This document shows positions 20,443-23,927 of a stretch of 23,927 nt of DNA, one piece after another; positions within the stretch are counted from its first letter, which is position 1; every line of letters starts with the position of its first letter. The DNA lies in contig RCSS01000234.1 of the NCBI GenBank assembly GCA_004000155.1, positions 1 through 23,927 on the forward strand. Direction: 5' to 3'. A model generated the notes under the pieces. It was not told the origin of the DNA and did no database searches. It was given only the letters and a program-made list of their open reading frames with translations. The translations under genes and the position numbers were made by a program. Source of the DNA: Tubulinosema ratisbonensis. Its lineage: Eukaryota; Microsporidia; Tubulinosematidae.

Positions 20443-21002
20443 ATGTCACAAAACAACTCCTAAAAAACAAGAGAATTTTATGATAACTTTGCTTTAAATT
20501 TGAAGAGAAATTAATTAGCAAGGAGACAAAAAAAAGACATCTAATTGCTGTGAGCTTATATAGATGCCTGTTTTGAGCTAAAAGAATTAGAAACGACACT
20601 GTTTAAAGGATCATTTAGGTATTTTTGAAATATATTTTACTGAAAATAATAATATTTCCTTAGATTTAGAAACTGCTGTATTTGATAAAAGTATGATAAA
20701 TAGCATACAAGAAGACAAAAGTGTTTTCGAAAAAAAAAATTATAAATTTATTTAGAAATTTTAAGAGAACGGTAATAAAAGTAGGTTTTAAAAGGAATGA
20801 AATATTTTTTTATTTTATTCAACTTAGAGACTTGTATTTAGAATTAGTAATTTATAAGAAAAAATTGATTATATGGGTAAATTGGTTAAGAACTTTAAAA
20901 AAATTCGAAAAAATTAATTTTAACATGATTTATAAGCAAATTGTGAATAAATATTGCACAAATAGTTGTTTTAATTCTTTAGTGTGTTGTTCTTTATTTT
21001 AG
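20443..21002 (+). pseudogene. Multiply frameshifted gene of unknown type
   Basis: Successive open stretches in different frames on the same strand read like one eroded protein. From ATG 20443 they give a MSQNNS start with one stop and then REFYDNFALNLKRN, next a FEEKLISKETKKRHL stretch, then FELKELETTLFKGSFRYF, then EIYFTENNNISLDLETAVFD running to SVFEK. After a shift in the A-run at about 20730-20740, a final open frame ends at TAG 21000-21002 and contains FFYFIQLRDLYLELV and IIWVNWLRTLKKF. The last frame alone has only a GTG at its head, so it is not a separate gene. Acidic and polar residues in the first half argue for former coding sequence. It matches neither family M nor S, and I cannot name it. 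No CCC signal precedes the ATG. Confidence 0.4.
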
Positions 21003-21311
21003 AAATAACCCGTTTTAATTTATTTTTAAAAAAAAAATAAACATGCTTGGATGATTTCTTTATTTTAAATTTTATCAATCCTTCTTGTGAAATGGAAAAA
21101 TAATTAAGGTAAACTTACTTATCAACAATGACATTAATTTCATTATTTGTTCTAGATTTGAAGAACACATAATGGATAAGTAATGATATAAAAATGGTTT
21201 GGAAGAAAGAAAGTTTATAGTGAAATTTTTTATCAAAATTAATCATGGTAACAGTATTGAAATCAAAATTTAAAAGCTAAAAATTGTCAGTAAAAAATTT
21301 TTTTAATCTAC

Positions 21312-21361
21312 CGAAAGCTAAACTACTTAAAATAAAAATGCTTTAAATCATTTAGCTTTCG
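21312..21361. repeat. 11-bp perfect inverted repeat with 28-nt loop
   Basis: CGAAAGCTAAA at 21312-21322 is the exact reverse complement of TTTAGCTTTCG at 21351-21361. Just outside, TTTCGG follows at 21365-21370, echoing CCGAAA. It could be the end of a small foldback element or an RNA hairpin. Confidence 0.5.
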
Positions 21362-21499
21362 ACGTTTCGGGCCATAAATGTATTTCATGATTCGGTTGAC
21401 TTACTTTTTACTATTTTCCATGTAAAAGAGCTAAATTTGTTAAAATTTAAGAAAATATATAAAATTTTGAAAAATATTATTTTTTGATTATTATAGTTA

Positions 21500-21823
21500 A
21501 TCGAATGCTTGACATTGGCTTTAGAATTCTAATAAAGGTTCCATAAATAGACATTATAGCATTGGATTATAATCTATGTTTTAACATTCCATGTTTAAGT
21601 CTATCGAACTCTTTTGTAATTAAAAAATAAAATTTTTGTACTATATCATAAATCACTGTTATTATTTCATTCAAATAATAGAGAACTATTGAGGTATTCT
21701 AAATAGTCCTCGAATTTTCTTAAAGGTGTTTACATGCCAACAAAATATAATAAATATAATTTTAATTAAAATTGTATCAACAGCCTCTGTAATCTCATAA
21801 AATTTAAATGTTTCTAAAAACAT
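21500..21823 (-). pseudogene. Possible decayed ORF, unidentified
   Basis: A 45-codon minus-strand ORF starts at ATG 21821-21823 (MFLETFKFYEITEAVDTIL) and stops at 21686-21688. Further along, at about 21500-21620, another frame reads DRLKHGMLKHRL, one stop, then SNAIMSIYGTFIRILKPMSS. Together they may be fragments of one eroded gene. There is no CCC signal and no family match. Confidence 0.2.
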
Positions 21824-22726
21824 TTCTTATACGTTTTAAAATTTTTATTTAATTAGATTTAGCGATTCTCTCAAGTGTCTTTTGCCAATACTTATAAAAA
21901 AATTTCTTCTCTCTCTATTACTTTTCTTAATAAAAATTTGAAAAGTTAAAAATCTTATTCATACTGTCTTGGATTTTTTTAATTTATTTCTAAGTTATAC
22001 ATTATATTTTTTTGTTAAAAATTTATATATTATAATTTCACTTTTATTTATGTAAAATTACTTGTATTATAAATGTTAATTTATAAAATACAAACCTAAA
22101 ACCACCTTAATGACTTGTTTTTGTAATTGTTTTTTTATATTCGATTCTTTTAATTGATAAAAAATACATAATAATATCGTTATAAATGATAACTTATTTT
22201 TCTAATCCCCGTCTTGTAAACCTTTAAGTTTCTTTTAGGATTATAATACTGAACAAGTAATTTAATTAAAGAAATCAAAGCAAATCATAATTACAATCTT
22301 TTTTGTTAAAAAAATCATACAAAATTTATATTATGCATTTTTATTGTATTATTAACTCTCAAAAATATTTCACGGAAAGATTTAATCCTATCTTTTTAAT
22401 AAAGTTTAAATTAAATCAAACCTATCCCTCACAAGTTTAGCTTATATCTTTAAAACCAATCTACCTTTTTTAAATTGATGAAACTTACAAATGAAATAAA
22501 GAAAAGGGATTTTGAGGACATTTATCATATTAAAATAAATGGATTTAAATGTTTAGTAAGAAATGATAATTATATTTTTTGAGAATTAAAAACAAACATA
22601 AAGAAAGTGATATTAATTATTAATATAAATTCTACTTAGTTTACAAACGAATATAAATAAAACTCCTCGATATTTCAATTTTTGCGATTTGATGTGCAAT
22701 AATTATATTTTAAATGTTACTAAATC

Positions 22727-23769
22727 TGGGAAACAACATTAAAGGACTATTTATTTGATTTTAGAATATATTTGTTTGTTTAGATAATAAAAACGAATTT
22801 TTTAATAAATTCTTTGCAATAAGAGAACGTCAAGAAAAGATTAATGAAAAAATCGTAAAAGTTTTCTTTGATTTCATAAATTACAAAGAAGTTAAAGAAA
22901 ATAAATATTCATTTTACTATAATAATATAGAATTATGTGTAGTTTTTTTATAAACGATTTTATGTTAGAATTTATAATAAATGAATAAAACCGCAGAAAA
23001 GCACACGAGAAAAATCTTAGATGTTACCTAGAATTAATTTTTGATAAAGAAGAAAGTACATTCAATAAAGCCATATTTTTTCATTATTTAAATTATTGTG
23101 TGTACGTTTAATAATATAAAATGGTTATGAAATTATATTTATGTATTTTCCGAAAATACTTTCTTTAGTATGCCAAGCTTTATACTTGAAACAAATTTAA
23201 GAATTAATAAATACACGTTTTGTTAGGGGTTGTTTTTTAAAGTTCAAAGCAATTTAACAAAATTGAATTAGAAATAAAAGATCAAACTTTGTAGAAGCAA
23301 ATATCATACAAATTTTATAAACTATTTTGTTTATAAAACTAGACTTTTTATGGCTGTAATTTCGTACACTACAGACTAAAAAACTTATTAAGACATTAAT
23401 TTAATATTTCTAACATTTCTTTCTTATGTTAGAGCATACTCACCACAATTGTCTTTAAGATTGTTTTTGACGAAAATTTCTGCTCAGATTTTTCTAATGT
23501 GCATCCTATAGAATATTATTGCTTTAAATTTTTACAATGTCATTGTCTATAAATAAAACAAATCAAGAATTATAATATATATACTTTTTTTCTACAAAAT
23601 AATTTTTTTTGTGTATCTAAAGAGGAAATGCTTACTATTCCAATCAATATTGACGTTAGTAATTTTTTTAATAAGAAAAGCGAAATATTAAGATTTGGTT
23701 TTTAAATTAATTGAGCGAACGCTTGCCAGAGAAACATTCTTCATAGCTTTGTAATTTTTAAAAATAATA
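22727..23769 (+). pseudogene. Family S, decayed fourth copy
   Basis: Family S blocks appear in the correct order but in changing frames with many stops. They are WETTLKDYLFDF (from 22727), then KVFFDFINYKEVKENKYSFY, then NGYEIIFMYFPKILSL, then KVQSNL with a shifted IELEIKD, then NFINYFVYKTRLF, then ILTFLSYVRAYSP, then FDENFCSDFSNVHPIEYY, and ARETFFIAL ending near 23754. The roughly 100 residues expected before the Trp, including the signal peptide, are missing or unrecognisable, and no CCC start signal is found. The many separate lesions show an old pseudogene, not a sequencing error. It looks closest to S copy 2 (FDFLIYEKVQENNYLLY, RETFIAM). It extends the S array to at least four original genes. 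Confidence 0.8.
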
Positions 23770-23834
23770 ATGACGAAACCAACTGAATGTTGCACATGAG
23801 TATGGTTTATAAATTTTTAATTATATTTTTAAAT

Positions 23835-23927
23835 TTATATAAAATTCACTTGTCTTTGATCAAAAAAACGCCTGTCTTTAAAAATCATATTAATTAACTG
23901 TAAAACGGTCAGCGCAAACTTGCCGAG
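23835..23927 (-). CDS. Possible C-terminal end of a gene entering from the right
   Basis: The minus strand is open from the window edge for 30 codons (LGKFALTVLQLINMIFKDRR and a further ten residues) to TAA at 23835-23837. The last 30 bases of the window are much richer in G and C than the rest, and the residue mix is protein-like, so this may be the tail of a gene or element beyond the edge. It is short enough to be chance. Confidence 0.25.
   Translation of the reverse strand, partial: LGKFALTVLQLINMIFKDRRFFDQRQVNFI

Larger units (their letters stand above)
21003..22726. other. Intergenic region before the decayed S copy
   Basis: It holds a perfect inverted repeat (21312-21361), a minus-strand ORF relic (about 21500-21823) and a 35-codon plus-strand ORF starting at 22478 (MKLTNEIKKRDFEDIY). 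The last could be part of the lost N-terminus of the decayed S copy but shows no clear match. Confidence 0.4.

Noticed and set aside
1..23927. tRNA genes, rRNA genes, CRISPR arrays, telomeric repeats
   Set aside because: I looked for TTCGA-type B boxes, conserved rRNA words, regular spaced repeats and telomere-like tandem units and found none.

Overview
The window looks like nuclear DNA of a microsporidian. It is extremely AT-rich, the genes are intronless, and the one housekeeping gene is a short, divergent eukaryotic 20S proteasome beta-4 subunit. All eight gene starts (seven intact genes plus one frameshifted copy) have a run of C 0-5 nt before the ATG, which is the CCC-type start signal described in microsporidia. 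Gene density is low and several genes are decaying, so this is a larger, relaxed microsporidian genome rather than a compact Encephalitozoon-type one. I cannot fix the genus; a Nosema/Vairimorpha-like or other AT-rich lineage would fit.

Layout. At 62-631 on the minus strand is the proteasome gene. From 632 onward every recognisable family gene is on the plus strand and belongs to one of two paralogous families that I do not recognise. Family M (about 270 aa, multi-pass membrane proteins) has copies at 1456-2274, 4337-5149, 5633-6453 (broken by one frameshift) and 8959-9759. Family S (456-460 aa, N-terminal signal peptide, conserved helical C-terminal domain) has copies at 12163-13539, 15072-16442 and 17913-19295. 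A heavily decayed fourth copy lies at about 22727-23769.

Between the genes are 0.4-2.4 kb AT-rich gaps. Some hold relics: a minus-strand IS1016/Merlin-like transposase remnant (about 2995-3685), a diverged repeat of about 215 bp at 798-1015 and 7836-8048, a multiply frameshifted gene of unknown type (about 20443-21002), and a few short ORFs and hairpins.

How it fits together. The two families look like birth-and-death tandem arrays, one placed in membranes and one sent through the secretory route. The M copies share a 15-16 nt box starting 50-51 nt before the ATG, and two S copies share a 14-nt element, so promoters seem to have been duplicated with the genes. Lineage-specific arrays like this in microsporidia are candidates for host-interface proteins, but that role is inference: no known catalytic or binding motif is visible in either family.
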